DNA of 64,000 nucleotides, taken from positions 57,004 to 121,003 of the forward strand of contig SVNQ01000002.1 in assembly GCA_015066865.1 (NCBI GenBank). Direction: 5' to 3'. A program made the position numbers and the translations under genes. This stretch comes from Ruminococcus sp. Lineage in GTDB: Bacteria; Bacillota; Clostridia; Oscillospirales; Ruminococcaceae. Below are positions 35,579-45,600 of this stretch, piece after piece (within the stretch, counting starts at the first letter, position 1; each line of letters opens with the position of its first letter). The notes below the pieces were generated by a model, which saw only the letters and a program-made list of their open reading frames with translations, was not told the DNA's origin and did not search any database.

Positions 35579-36697
35579 TTACTTATCATAATACGCATAC
35601 AGCTGGCACGAGATCATACCGTTGTAGAGCTTTCTGCGTTTGTCCGCCTTTCTGCCGAATCTGCGTTCGAAATCGTCATCGCCGCAGATGATGTAAGCAG
35701 GGGTTTGCAGGACGTTTCCCATCACCTCGTAGATCTTGCGTGCCTCCTCAAGCTCCAGCATACGCTCGCCGTAGGGAGGATTGCAGATGGTCACCGCATT
35801 TTCAATGGGCTTGAAATCACGGATGTCACGCTGTTCAATGTGCAGAAACTTGTCTACGCCGGCCTTTTTGGCGTTGTCCATCGTCAGACGGATCGCCTCG
35901 GGGTCAATATCATACCCGTAGCCTTCAAATCCCACGCTGCGGTCGATTCTGTCCAGCGCCTCGGAGCGTGCTTCCTGCCATGCGGATTTCGGAACGCACT
36001 CCCACTGTTCGGAAATAAAACGTCTGTCCAGTCCCGGTGCAATTTTGCATGCACGGCGTGCCGCTTCGATCAGGAAAGTGCCGCTGCCGCAGAACGGATC
36101 GCATACGATCGTGTCGCTGCGCAAACGTGCAAGGTCAAGAATGCCTGCCGCCAGTGTCTCACGGATGGGTGCAAGATTGGAATTGCGGCGATAGCCGCGC
36201 TTGTGCAGCCCTGCTCCCGTTGTATCCAGATAAATACTCACCTGATTTTTCAGAATGGTAAACTGCAGCTGGTGCAGACTGCCCGTTTCTGCCAGAAATT
36301 CGGAGGTCTTGTACGCTGCCTGCAAGCGCTTGACAGCGGCTTTTTTCAGAATCTTCTGGCATGCGGGAATGCTGTGCAGCGCAGAATTGAGGGAATGCCC
36401 CTTGATGGGGAATGCGTCATCCCTGCCGATGAACTGTTCCAGAGGGGCACGGAACATGCCCTCGAACAGCTCCTCAAAGGTTTCAGCCTTGTATTCTGCA
36501 AGCAGGATCTGAATGCGTTCTGCCACGGAAATCCCGATGTTCGCACGGGCGAGGGTGTTGAAATCCCCCGTCCAGCTCACTCTGCCATCCTGCACGGTGA
36601 TATTCTCACCGCCGATGCGTGTCACTTCAAATCGCAGTACTTTTTCCAGGCCGAAGTGACAGGGTGCGGAAAAACGGATGTTATTTGTATTTGTCAT
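35579..36697 (-). CDS. THUMP-domain rRNA guanine methyltransferase (RlmL type)
   Basis: 372 residues. N-terminal THUMP RNA-binding domain (about 40-160), then a class I SAM methyltransferase with motif I CDPFCGSGTFLIEAARRA and the N6/N2-type motif IV NPPYGERM. Members methylate 23S rRNA guanine N2 (RlmL/RlmK N-terminal half, YpsC in Bacillus). Starts 1 nt before the PBP stop region (PBP stop at 36699) with GAGGAA upstream, so it is coupled to the PBP gene. Confidence 0.9.
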   Translation of the reverse strand: MTNTNNIRFSAPCHFGLEKVLRFEVTRIGGENITVQDGRVSWTGDFNTLARANIGISVAERIQILLAEYKAETFEELFEGMFRAPLEQFIGRDDAFPIKGHSLNSALHSIPACQKILKKAAVKRLQAAYKTSEFLAETGSLHQLQFTILKNQVSIYLDTTGAGLHKRGYRRNSNLAPIRETLAAGILDLARLRSDTIVCDPFCGSGTFLIEAARRACKIAPGLDRRFISEQWECVPKSAWQEARSEALDRIDRSVGFEGYGYDIDPEAIRLTMDNAKKAGVDKFLHIEQRDIRDFKPIENAVTICNPPYGERMLELEEARKIYEVMGNVLQTPAYIICGDDDFERRFGRKADKRRKLYNGMISCQLYAYYDK

Positions 36698-36698
36698 A

Positions 36699-39170
36699 TT
36701 ATTCCTCGTTTGGTTCTTGCGGATCCTCCGGTGCGGGCGGATCTGCTTCAGGTGGCTCGGGAGGATCGGGTACATCCGGCGTATCGCCGCCCTCATGATT
36801 GCCGCCTTCTTGATTTCCGCCGCCGCCGTTAGTAGCGGATGTTGCACTCTGTCCACCGCCGGTTTCGCCGTTTTCGTCAGTTGCACTTGGATCTTCCGTG
36901 CTTTCTGCCACGCATCCGCTGCACTTGGGTGCATTTTCGGATTTCCAGTAGCCCTTGTCTCCCTTTTCACAGGTAGAGCCTGCAATTTTACCGGTTTTCA
37001 CACAGATGGGAGCAGAAATAACAGTTTCGCAGACAGGATATTTTGCACCTGTATCCAGACTGTTTGCATATTCGCCAATGATGTTGTGCCAGAGCTGTGC
37101 AGAGGATGTGGAGGTGTCCAGTTTATCACGCTGTACATAACCGATCCATGCACCCGATACAAAGTCCTCGGTCAGACCGATGAACCAGAGGTCGCCCCAG
37201 TCCTGTGTGGTACCGGTCTTGCCGACAACCTCCTTCTTGGAAAGTCTTGCAACACCTGCCGTACCTTCGGAGGATACAACGTTTTTCATCATACGGTTCA
37301 TGATATATGCGGTTTCAGCGTCCACCGCTTCGTGGGGATCGCCGGTGTTTTCAAATACCAGCTCGTGGTTGCCCTGTTCCAGACGGCTTACAAGGTGGGA
37401 CTTGTAGTAGGTGCCGCCGTTTCCATAAGGAATATAGGCATTTACCATATTCTGTACGGTAACACCGTAGGTCAGTGCACCTACGCTCAGCGGTGCCGGA
37501 GCAATGTCCGTTTTACCGCTGCCGTCAATTTCGGTAAGATTCAGACCCAGATTATCACGGGAGAAATTGAATACAGCCTGCGGCGTCAGACTATCGACCA
37601 GTCGTGCGGAAATCGTATTGAGTGACTTCATCAGACCGTAGTACATCGGCTTATCATCGCCGGAACCGGCACTTCCGCCGTAGTTGTGCGGCCAGATTGT
37701 GCCGTCCTTCTGCTTCATACCATAGTCCGTGATCATGGAACCCCAGTGGAATTTGTCACTGTAAATACCATAACCATAGCCGGCAACCGGTTTCATCGTA
37801 GAACCGGGCTGACGGGGTTCCATCGTTGCGTAGTTCCAGATCAAAGCATCTTTCTTCTGACCGGTTGCTCCGACAACGGAAAGGATCTGTCCGGTGTAGT
37901 CCATCGCAATGAAGGCAACCTGCGGATAAATGACGGTATCCTTGTCATCAACAACGCCGTCCCCATTGGTGTCCTTGTGCTTTGCAAGTCTTTTTGTGTT
38001 TACAAGGTTGTTCAGATCGAGGAATTTCTCTTCGACATATTCCTGCATCTCCATATCCACAGTGGTATATACCTGATAGCCGCCGGTATTGAAGCGTGTC
38101 AGTGCTTCATCCTCATCAATGTTAAAGTTCTGCATCAGGTATGCCATAACCTCACGGATAGCAGCATCCACGATCCATGATGTTGCGGCTTCGTCCTCGG
38201 ATTTTTCCGCTTCCAGTTCGGGGTGGAGATCCTTGTATTCCTGCGTATCGGTGAACAGGAGTTTTTCGGCGAGAGCCTCTTGATATTCATCATAAGTGAT
38301 CGCACCATGCTCATACATCTGCCAGAGCACGTATTCCTGACGCTCACGGTTACGGGTACGACCGGAAGCCACCCACTCGCCGGTTTCGTCATCAGTATAG
38401 CCCGCAAAGGGATTGATCGCTTCCGGCGATTGGGGAATTGCCGCAAGCACCGCACTCTCGGCAATCGACAGATCGCCGACATTCTTCCCGAAGTAGCGGA
38501 TTGCAGCCATCTCAATACCGTTTGTGGGACCACCGAAGCCGATGTAGTTGAGATAGGTATCCATGATCTCGTCCTTGGAATAATTCTTCTCCAGCGTCAT
38601 CGCACGGAAGATCTCACGGATCTTACGGGAAGGAGAACGATCATCGTCACCGGTTACATTCTTGATCAGCTGCTGCGTGATGGTGGAACCGCCACGCTCA
38701 GAGTCCCAGAAGTTGAAGATCAGGTTGAGGAATGCACCGATGGTATTCTTGTAGTCAACGCCGTCATGGTCGTAGAAACGTGCGTCCTCAGTACACACGA
38801 ACGCATCAACTGTATGACGGGGGATCTGTTCAAGCTTAACGGGGATACGCTGGATCTCATTGGGCACTTCATAGAGCATGATGAGGTTGCCCTCCTTGTC
38901 GTTGGCGTACACACGGCTGTTGTAGCTCAACTCCATTTCCTCAAGGGTAATGGTGGAGGATTCATCCATAAAGTCGAGAACATAGACAGTGACTGCCGTT
39001 GCCACGATGGTTCCGGTGATGATGCAGATGAGGAAGATGGAAAGCAGCGTGGAAACAAGGATGGAGAACAGTTTTTTGATAATGCGCAGCGCTTTGTTTT
39101 TCTTGCGTTTTTTCTTAGGAACCGGCGTTTGCGGTGCCGTACTGCGCTTTTTTTTGCGTTTGTCTTGCAT
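36699..39170 (-). CDS. Class A penicillin-binding protein (PBP1A type)
   Basis: 823 residues. Bifunctional glycosyltransferase/transpeptidase that builds peptidoglycan outside the membrane. Basic N-terminus (KKKRKKNKALRIIKK) and one membrane helix (about 33-60), GT51 domain (EDARFYDHDGVDYKN, GGSTITQQLIKN), then the transpeptidase with SxxK in GSTMKPV, SLN (MKSLNTIS) and KTGTTQDWGDLWF. The C-terminal tail of about 90 residues is Gly/Asn/Pro/Glu rich and disordered. It has its own promoter and precedes the rRNA methyltransferase in an operon. MQDKRKK start at 39170; AAAGGAT lies upstream. Confidence 0.95.
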   Translation of the reverse strand: MQDKRKKKRSTAPQTPVPKKKRKKNKALRIIKKLFSILVSTLLSIFLICIITGTIVATAVTVYVLDFMDESSTITLEEMELSYNSRVYANDKEGNLIMLYEVPNEIQRIPVKLEQIPRHTVDAFVCTEDARFYDHDGVDYKNTIGAFLNLIFNFWDSERGGSTITQQLIKNVTGDDDRSPSRKIREIFRAMTLEKNYSKDEIMDTYLNYIGFGGPTNGIEMAAIRYFGKNVGDLSIAESAVLAAIPQSPEAINPFAGYTDDETGEWVASGRTRNRERQEYVLWQMYEHGAITYDEYQEALAEKLLFTDTQEYKDLHPELEAEKSEDEAATSWIVDAAIREVMAYLMQNFNIDEDEALTRFNTGGYQVYTTVDMEMQEYVEEKFLDLNNLVNTKRLAKHKDTNGDGVVDDKDTVIYPQVAFIAMDYTGQILSVVGATGQKKDALIWNYATMEPRQPGSTMKPVAGYGYGIYSDKFHWGSMITDYGMKQKDGTIWPHNYGGSAGSGDDKPMYYGLMKSLNTISARLVDSLTPQAVFNFSRDNLGLNLTEIDGSGKTDIAPAPLSVGALTYGVTVQNMVNAYIPYGNGGTYYKSHLVSRLEQGNHELVFENTGDPHEAVDAETAYIMNRMMKNVVSSEGTAGVARLSKKEVVGKTGTTQDWGDLWFIGLTEDFVSGAWIGYVQRDKLDTSTSSAQLWHNIIGEYANSLDTGAKYPVCETVISAPICVKTGKIAGSTCEKGDKGYWKSENAPKCSGCVAESTEDPSATDENGETGGGQSATSATNGGGGNQEGGNHEGGDTPDVPDPPEPPEADPPAPEDPQEPNEE

Positions 39171-39250
39171 GGTATCGTTGATCCTTTCTTTGTATTTTCC
39201 AAGTGTCTATGGAAATCCCTAAACACGATAAGACATACTTATACATTATC

Positions 39251-39279
39251 ATTATACCACATAAAACTCATTTTGTTAA
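39251..39279 (-). promoter_or_regulatory. Promoter for PBP gene
   Basis: Minus strand TTAACA (39274-39279), 17-nt spacer, TATAAT (39251-39256). The 266-nt gap to the next gene otherwise holds only A+T rich sequence; no clear plus-strand promoter for the 39437 gene could be set. Confidence 0.75.
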
Positions 39280-39436
39280 GTCTTTTTTTGAAAAAAAACG
39301 GTGCGGGAGAATTTATCGTGAATTTGTACAAAAGAGAGATGAAAAATGGCACGGAACAGGAATATTTTTTATTTTCTGTATAAATTTTGATTAGTCGGAC
39401 AGACTTAACATATCAAATAGAAAGCAGGGAACGCAT

Positions 39437-39775
39437 ATGCTGACGAAACGCAATCAGATATTTCTACTTCTGACGGCAATGACCATTTCCGCCGTGATCA
39501 TTATGCTGTCTGCCGCAAAGGGGGTAGAACTTCAGAAGTCCTCAGCTGCTGCCAAAAACGCCTCTATGGCGGCACATGAACATGTGGGATTCGTACTGGG
39601 GGAATTTGGCGGCAAACTTGCATTGTTCCGTGAGAACAGTAAAAAACCCTATCGTATCCTTGATATGGAAACCTATCTGCTGTCCGAGGAAGATTTGGAG
39701 CTGATCCGCAGCGGCGGGATTATCGTAGATTCCGAGGAGGAGCTGGAACGGCTTATTGAGGACTGGGACTCCTAA
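39437..39775 (+). CDS. Small membrane-anchored BofC-like protein
   Basis: 112 residues with one N-terminal helix (about 8-27) and a C-terminal domain of about 55 residues (HVGFVLGEFGGKLALFREN ... LLSEEDLELIRSGGIIVDSE ... ERLIEDW) that matches the BofC C-terminal-like fold found in many Clostridia. In Bacillus BofC inhibits a sporulation protease, but this protein lacks the rest of BofC, so the role is unknown. CAGGGAACG precedes the ATG, a weak ribosome site. Confidence 0.7.
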   Translation: MLTKRNQIFLLLTAMTISAVIIMLSAAKGVELQKSSAAAKNASMAAHEHVGFVLGEFGGKLALFRENSKKPYRILDMETYLLSEEDLELIRSGGIIVDSEEELERLIEDWDS

Positions 39776-39787
39776 GGCGATGCCATG

Positions 39788-39819
39788 AAAAAAACCCCCG
39801 CAGAAGCGGGGGATTTTTG
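39788..39819. terminator. Bidirectional terminator
   Basis: 7-bp GC stem CCCCCGC/GCGGGGG, AGAA loop, with A-tract and T-tract on both sides; shared by the BofC-like gene and the xylanase. Confidence 0.88.
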
Positions 39820-39827
39820 ATGTTGCA

Positions 39828-41993
39828 TTACTTTGCCTGTGTATAAACCTGACCATCGTACATTACCTTATTGTTCACCTTGAACATTTCGGAAATGGTA
39901 ACGATCTGCCAGCCTTTTTCCTTCATGTAAGGAGCGAGGTATTCCACTGCAGCAGCAGTGTCCGCATAGGTCTCATGCATCAGAACAATGGTGTTGTCCA
40001 GAGAACCGTCATTCATCTTGGTGGTCATCTGGTTGATCATGTCCTGTGTGGTTTTCTTGTTCCAGTCCTGAGAATCCACAGCGCAGGTGATCAGCGGTGC
40101 GCCAGCATTTGCCTTAACGGTATCATTCAGTCCAAGATACGGAGGACGAATGAGGAATGCATCCTGTCCTGTCAGTCTCTTAAGAACTGTCGAACAGTCG
40201 TTGATTTCCTTCTGGATGCCTGCGGGATCCATCTTGGAGAGGTCGGGATGCGAGTAGGTGTGGTTTGCGACCTCAAAGCCCAGATCCTTCGCACGGAGGA
40301 TTTCCTGCTCCAGTGTGGAGTTGAGGTTTCTGCCCCAGAGATTGATGCAGTAGAAGAATGTTGCGTGGAAGCCGTTGTTTGCAAGTGCATTCTGAATACG
40401 AATGGAAGGATCGGTGTTGGCAATGCCCACAGGACCATCGTCGAAGGAAAGCGCTACCATGGGCTTATTCGGATCGATCCAGGAGATGTCGGCAGTGTTG
40501 TACCACTGACCTTCAATTTTGGGCGGAGCTTCCGTCGGAGGTTCCGTTGGCGGCTCAGTCGGCTCCGGCTCGGGTTCAACTACGGGGAGATTCAGTACAT
40601 AGCGCTTGAGGGCTGCAAGGTCAAATGCATTAAGCTTGCCGTCCTTGTTCAGATCAGCCGTATCCGTATGAACAACAGTGTCCTTACCCAGCAGATAGCT
40701 CTGCAATGCAATAATGTCCACGATGCTCACATTGCCGTCGTGATTTACATCGCCGTCCTTGCTGTTGGGCTTTACCGCAAAATCCTTGCCCTGCGGAGCA
40801 CCGTATGCCTCGTCCACATAGAAGTTTGTGAGGTTTTCCAGCGTTTCCACATACAGCAGCAGGTTGGAAGCGCCTGCCGGAATTGTGTAGCTGGTATTGG
40901 TCAGCGTAAGCCACTCGCCCTTGGATGCTGAGCCTTCTGCAATAGCTGCATATTCGGTCTGACCGTTCAGATCATACTGCAGGGAGAGCTTGAAATCCTC
41001 AGAGGCGATCTGGTTCTGCATTACCGCCATACCGAAGCTGTATGTTGAACCCGGACGGAATACGGAGGTATCCAGCGTGTAGCCTGCGCCGTTCCATGCA
41101 TTGGTGCGGCCGCTGACATACAGCGACTGGTTGCCTGCAAAGGAAACATTGCTGCTTGTTGCGATGTTGTTTTCGCCTCTGGCGGTCCAGCTGTCTGTGC
41201 CGGATTCATAGGTAGAATGGAAATAATAGCCGTCCTTATCGGGTTCTACAGGCTTTGGCGGATCCGTCGGCTGTGTGGGCGTATCCGTGTATTCACCGCC
41301 GATGGTGATTTTATTCTTCTTGACAGTTGCCTTACCGCTGCTCTGGTAACCTTCAACGGTAAAGGCTGCTTCGTACATCTTGCCCATCTTCATGCCCTTC
41401 TTTTCCCATTCATCAAAATGCTTGTTGACGGAAATGGTGCCGGTGGTACTCTTATTGCGGCGAACGCTCCAGTACTGTTCGAAGGTCGTATTGCCGATAA
41501 TGGAGGGCTGATTAACTCTGGTAGAAGTATAAATATCGTACACTTCGCCATCAACAGTGATCGTACCCTTGGATTGTGTTCCCGGCGGACGCCAGTTGCC
41601 CCAGGATTCCACAATATAGTATTCGATCAGGGGTTCCTTTGTCCATCCATACAGACAGAGGTAGGAGTTGCCGTTGGGGTTGTAATCCACTTCGTACTCG
41701 CAGGTAATATTGCCGATTTCCTTGTAGGTCTGGGTGCAGTCAAACTTCTTGCCGGTACGGAACAGAGCATTGTTGATGTTGCTCCATTCGCAGCTGAAAG
41801 CACCGTTGCCCAGAAGTGTCATTGTGGTATTACCGGAGTCCTTCCACAACTCGTAGTCATACCCATCCTCGTTGCCGGTTTTGCTGTCCGTCAGAACGGT
41901 TGCCGCCGAGATCTCAGAAATCGGCATCATCACCGCACCCATTATGACAGAAAGGAACAGGCAGAGGGCTTTTTTCGGTTTTAAAAATTTCAT
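39828..41993 (-). CDS. Cellulosomal xylanase/acetylxylan esterase (GH11-CBM22-dockerin-CE4)
   Basis: 721 residues. Signal peptide 1-31; GH11 xylanase about 34-231 (both catalytic Glu visible: [15 protein letters not shown] and [11 protein letters not shown], plus [19 protein letters not shown]); PT-rich linker; CBM22 about 253-402; type I dockerin about 413-467 with two calcium loops ([24 protein letters not shown]); a [13 protein letters not shown] linker; a CE4 polysaccharide deacetylase about 505-721 ([21 protein letters not shown]). The order matches the R. flavefaciens XynB type. It would be docked onto a cellulosome scaffold outside the cell and cut xylan while removing acetyl groups. 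Start at ATG 41993 because GGCGG is 8 nt upstream; a GTG earlier overlaps it. Confidence 0.94.
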   Translation of the reverse strand: MKFLKPKKALCLFLSVIMGAVMMPISEISAATVLTDSKTGNEDGYDYELWKDSGNTTMTLLGNGAFSCEWSNINNALFRTGKKFDCTQTYKEIGNITCEYEVDYNPNGNSYLCLYGWTKEPLIEYYIVESWGNWRPPGTQSKGTITVDGEVYDIYTSTRVNQPSIIGNTTFEQYWSVRRNKSTTGTISVNKHFDEWEKKGMKMGKMYEAAFTVEGYQSSGKATVKKNKITIGGEYTDTPTQPTDPPKPVEPDKDGYYFHSTYESGTDSWTARGENNIATSSNVSFAGNQSLYVSGRTNAWNGAGYTLDTSVFRPGSTYSFGMAVMQNQIASEDFKLSLQYDLNGQTEYAAIAEGSASKGEWLTLTNTSYTIPAGASNLLLYVETLENLTNFYVDEAYGAPQGKDFAVKPNSKDGDVNHDGNVSIVDIIALQSYLLGKDTVVHTDTADLNKDGKLNAFDLAALKRYVLNLPVVEPEPEPTEPPTEPPTEAPPKIEGQWYNTADISWIDPNKPMVALSFDDGPVGIANTDPSIRIQNALANNGFHATFFYCINLWGRNLNSTLEQEILRAKDLGFEVANHTYSHPDLSKMDPAGIQKEINDCSTVLKRLTGQDAFLIRPPYLGLNDTVKANAGAPLITCAVDSQDWNKKTTQDMINQMTTKMNDGSLDNTIVLMHETYADTAAAVEYLAPYMKEKGWQIVTISEMFKVNNKVMYDGQVYTQAK

Positions 41994-42019
41994 GGTTCGC
42001 ACCGCCTTTCTTTATGTAA

Positions 42020-42048
42020 ATGTTACCACAATTTTAATAAATTGTCAA
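42020..42048 (-). promoter_or_regulatory. Promoter for xylanase gene
   Basis: Minus strand TTGACA (42043-42048), 17-nt spacer, TAACAT (42020-42025). Confidence 0.7.
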
Positions 42049-42087
42049 TAGGTTTTAGAAAGAAAGTCCCAAAGATGGGCAAGTGTA

Positions 42088-42120
42088 CGAAAAAAATTCC
42101 CGTCGCTGTTCGCGGCGGGA
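42088..42120 (-). terminator. Terminator after XRE gene
   Basis: 9-bp stem TCCCGTCGC/GCGGCGGGA (one G-U) with TTTTTTT on the minus strand. Confidence 0.8.
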
Positions 42121-42124
42121 AATA

Positions 42125-42349
42125 TCACTTTTTTCTTTTGTACGGAGTCTGTTCGTCCGTCAGCCCCAGCAAATAATCTACGCTGGTATGATAGTATAGC
42201 GCAAGCTTTACAGCATTTTCTGCACTCAGTGCAATCGTTCCGTTTTCATACTGAGAATATGTGTTCTGAGAAACATTCAGGTATTCAGCAAGCTCACGCT
42301 GCTTGCGGTCATTGTCCTCACGCAGATTTCGGATACGTTCATAAACCAT
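42125..42349 (-). CDS. XRE-family transcriptional repressor
   Basis: 74 residues from ATG 42349, nearly all a Cro/cI-type helix-turn-helix: IRNLREDNDRKQRELAEYLN, VSQNTYSQYENGTIALSAEN and LYYHTSVDYLLGLTDEQ. A GGTGATGC lies before the chosen ATG; in-frame ATG 42361 is also possible. It is divergent from a 56-residue gene and the PglX methyltransferase, and the intergenic region carries a 10-bp inverted repeat over the plus promoter, so it probably regulates that promoter and perhaps itself. Confidence 0.88.
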   Translation of the reverse strand: MVYERIRNLREDNDRKQRELAEYLNVSQNTYSQYENGTIALSAENAVKLALYYHTSVDYLLGLTDEQTPYKRKK

Positions 42350-42373
42350 ATGCATCACCATTTATAGTATGCC

Positions 42374-42417
42374 ATATCTGTATGAAAGATATTGACTTTT
42401 ATCTGGAATACAGATAT
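42374..42417 (+). promoter_or_regulatory. Inverted-repeat operator between XRE gene and divergent genes
   Basis: Half-sites ATATCTGTAT (42374-42383) and ATACAGATAT (42408-42417) are perfect reverse complements, centred about 34 nt apart. The second half overlaps the -10 of the plus promoter at 42392-42420, the first lies near the XRE gene's own start. Likely binding site for the XRE protein. Confidence 0.65.
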
Positions 42418-42420
42418 AAT
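42392..42420 (+). promoter_or_regulatory. Promoter for 56-residue gene
   Basis: TTGACT (42392-42397), 17-nt spacer, TATAAT (42415-42420). Confidence 0.8.
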
Positions 42421-42440
42421 AAATTGAAGGAGGTGACGAT

Positions 42441-42611
42441 GTGAACATTTATAAGCAAATGTACCTGATGCTTTTTAATGGAATTACAGAGGTTACAGAA
42501 AAAATGCAAACTGTGCAGTCTGAGACTTTATGTATGGAGAAGTATCTGTTTGCTCTGCGAAAGCTTCAGCAACAGAGCGAGGAAATGTATATGGAATGCG
42601 AAACAGATTAA
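42441..42611 (+). CDS. Small 56-residue helical protein
   Basis: GTG start with an ideal AAGGAGGTGACG 4-8 nt upstream. Sequence from VNIYKQMYLMLFNGITEV to EEMYMECETD; mostly helical with acidic ends, similar in style to small proteins encoded next to repressors in clostridial phages and integrated elements (YLMLFNxxTE pattern). It is divergent from the XRE gene and under a promoter with the inverted repeat. No function known; the protein may be a mobile-element relic or an accessory of the downstream methyltransferase. Confidence 0.7.
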   Translation: MNIYKQMYLMLFNGITEVTEKMQTVQSETLCMEKYLFALRKLQQQSEEMYMECETD

Positions 42612-42614
42612 CCA

Positions 42615-42643
42615 TTGCAAATCCCACCAAAATATGCTATAAT
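42615..42643 (+). promoter_or_regulatory. Promoter for PglX methyltransferase
   Basis: TTGCAA (42615-42620), 17-nt spacer, TATAAT (42638-42643), immediately after the small gene. Confidence 0.78.
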
Positions 42644-42677
42644 GAACAAAGCTTGTAATTTTGAAAGGGGGGATTCC

Positions 42678-45600
42678 ATGAATCGCAGCGCACTCAAACA
42701 GTTTGCCGTGCGCGGCAGTGAAATGCTTGTACGGGACATTCGTCCGCTGGCGGCTTCGCAGGAGATGGCAGAGCGTTATGCGCAGCTCTGGTTCATGCGA
42801 ATCACCGCACTTCGCTTTCTTGAAGCGAACGGATGGCTGCCCGATGGAAAACGGCTGTTTACCGATGATGCGGGCAATCTCCTGCCGCCGTCCGCCGAAT
42901 CGGAGCTGCGCAGGAACATCCTGCATTGCTGTGAGATGTTCGGCAAAGTCCCTGCACTTGAGAGCCTGTTTGCAGAGGATGCTGCTTCTGTACTTCCGCA
43001 GACGCTGCTTACAAAGGGCGGTATTCTGCAGGAGCTGCATACAAGAATCCCCACCGCCGAATGGATCGGATTTCCTGAAATTCTGGGCTGGCTCTACCAA
43101 TACCTGAACACGCAGGAGCGTGAACGTGCATTTGCACAGGTGCGGTGCCGTGAGAAGATCGCACCGCAGCAGATTCCTGCCGCTACACAGATGTTCACCC
43201 CCGACTGGATCGTCCGCTATATGACGCAGAACGCCCTGCATGCGCTCAGGGGAGAAATTCCCGAAAACTGGCGCTATCCCATCCCCGAAGCACCGCAGCC
43301 GCAGAACGCATCCGCTGCATGCAGGGAGCTGCAAAAGCCCTTGGCAGGAAAATCACTTTCGGAACTGACCGTCATTGATCCCTGCATGGGTACGGGGCAT
43401 ATCCTTGCCTATGTGTTCGATGCACTCATGGAATTGTATCTTCAGGAGGGCTATGCTCCGCAGGAAGCGGCACATAGTATTCTGGAACAGAATCTCTATG
43501 GGCTTGATATTGACGAAAATGCCTGTGCACTGGCAGCCTTTGTGCTGCTGATGAAGGCGCGGCGGTATGACGACCAAATCCTGCAAAGACAGCTTGATTT
43601 GAAGCTGTATCATTTTGCGGGGCTTGAAATTCCGCAAAACTGCACAAAGCAGGAAATTGCACTTGCCGAACAGTTTGCACATGCACAGGTGTACGGCTCG
43701 CTCCTGCGCCCGCAATTGTCTGCGGTGGATGGCTTTGCAAAGAACGCTCCCGAAGTGCTGCGGCGCATGCAGACGCTCTGTACGGTGCTTGGACGGCAGT
43801 ATGATGCTGTCATCACCAACCCCCCCTACATGTGCAGCAGCAACATGCCGCCTCTGCTTTCGGCATTTGTGAGAAAGCATTACCCCGACAGCAAGTCGGA
43901 TCTCTTTGCTGTATTTATGGAACGCTGTGCAGCCCTGACTGCACCGCACGGCTGCTTTGCGATGATCACACAGCATGCGTGGATGTTTCTGTCGAGCTAT
44001 GCAAAGCTGCGGAAAAAGCTGCAGACCTATACCATGCGCAGCATGGTGCATCTCGGCGCAAGGGCGTTTCCGCAGACTGATGTGGGGACGATCGTGCAGA
44101 CGACGGCATTTGTTTGCATGGGCGGATATGTACCGGATTATCGCACCACTTATCTGCGGCTTACGGAGGATGAGGACAAGGAATCCGCATTCTTTCAGGA
44201 AAGCCGCCGTTATATCTGCGATGTACAGCAGTTTTCGGGAATTTCCGGAAATCCTCTCTGCTACTGGATCAGTGACCGTATGCATGCTGCACTTGCACAT
44301 CCGAAACTTGCGTCACTGTGCAAGATCTGTCAGGGAATGACGACCTCTGACAACAAGCGATTTTTGCGGCTATGGCATGAGGTGAATCCAGACAGCATTG
44401 CATTTGGCTGTGAAAACGCCGATGCGGCGATGAAATCCGGAAAACGCTGGTTCCCCTATAACAAGGGTGGAAAGCTTCGCAGATGGTATGGGAACAACCG
44501 CTATGTGGTGGATTTTTACCGCAACGGCGAGGAGATGCGAGCATTCCATGCGCAGCTGAATAAGGCGCATTCGGGCGGCAGGATCAAGAACGAGGCGATG
44601 TATTTCCGGCAGGCGGTCACATGGCCGTTCATTACCGAAAGTACGAAATTCGGTGTGCGCTTCCAGCCGCAGGGATTCCTGTTTGATGTGTCCGGTTCGT
44701 CGCTGTTTCCGGAGGAGGAGCAAACCCTGTATCTGATGGGATTTCTCTCATCAAAGGTTGCGCTGGAAATGCTGGGGCTGTTCAACCCCACCATGAATTT
44801 TCAGGTGGAGAACATCAGCAGTCTGCCGATCATCATTGACAATAAGCAAAAAGCGGAAGTGGAACGTCTGGTTTCCGAGAATATCGCCATTGCCCGTGAG
44901 GAATGGGACAGCTATGAGCAGAGCTGGGATTTCACATGCCATCCTCTGATCAGAAAAGGCACAGCACGGATTTCCGAGGCTTTTGCCCTCTGGGAGGAGG
45001 CTTGTGAGAAACGTCTGCGGACGATGCAGGCGAATGAACGAAGACTCAACGAGATATTCCTGCAGATCTACGGACTGACGGAGGAGTTCTCTCCGGATGT
45101 CAGCAGGGGGGATATTACTCTGCGCAGTGCTGATCTTTCGGCAGATGTGCGCAGCTTTCTGAGCTTTGCGGTGGGGTGCATGTTTGGAAGATACACCGTG
45201 GAATATGCGGATTTTACGCCGCTTGCGGAGAATCTTCTGCCTGTATCCGAAGACTTGGGCAGGGATGCGGTTTCTTATCTGGAGGAATTTCTGGCTTCTG
45301 TCTGCGGCGAGCCGACATTGGAGGAAAATCTGGAGTTTCTGGCACAAGCGATCGGCGGCACAGGTGCGCCGAGGGATGTGCTGCGGCAGTATTTTTGCAA
45401 GGGATTTTACGCTGATCACTGCAAGCTTTACCGAAAGCGCCCGATCTACTGGATGGCGGACAGCGGCAGGCGGCAGGCGATGCGTGGACTTGTGTACCTG
45501 CATCGGATGGATGGCGGAACGCTCCCCATGCTTGAACGCAGGGCATCGGAATGCACTGCTGCGCCGGCGGCAGAAACGGAACTTCAGGAATTTCGCCGGA

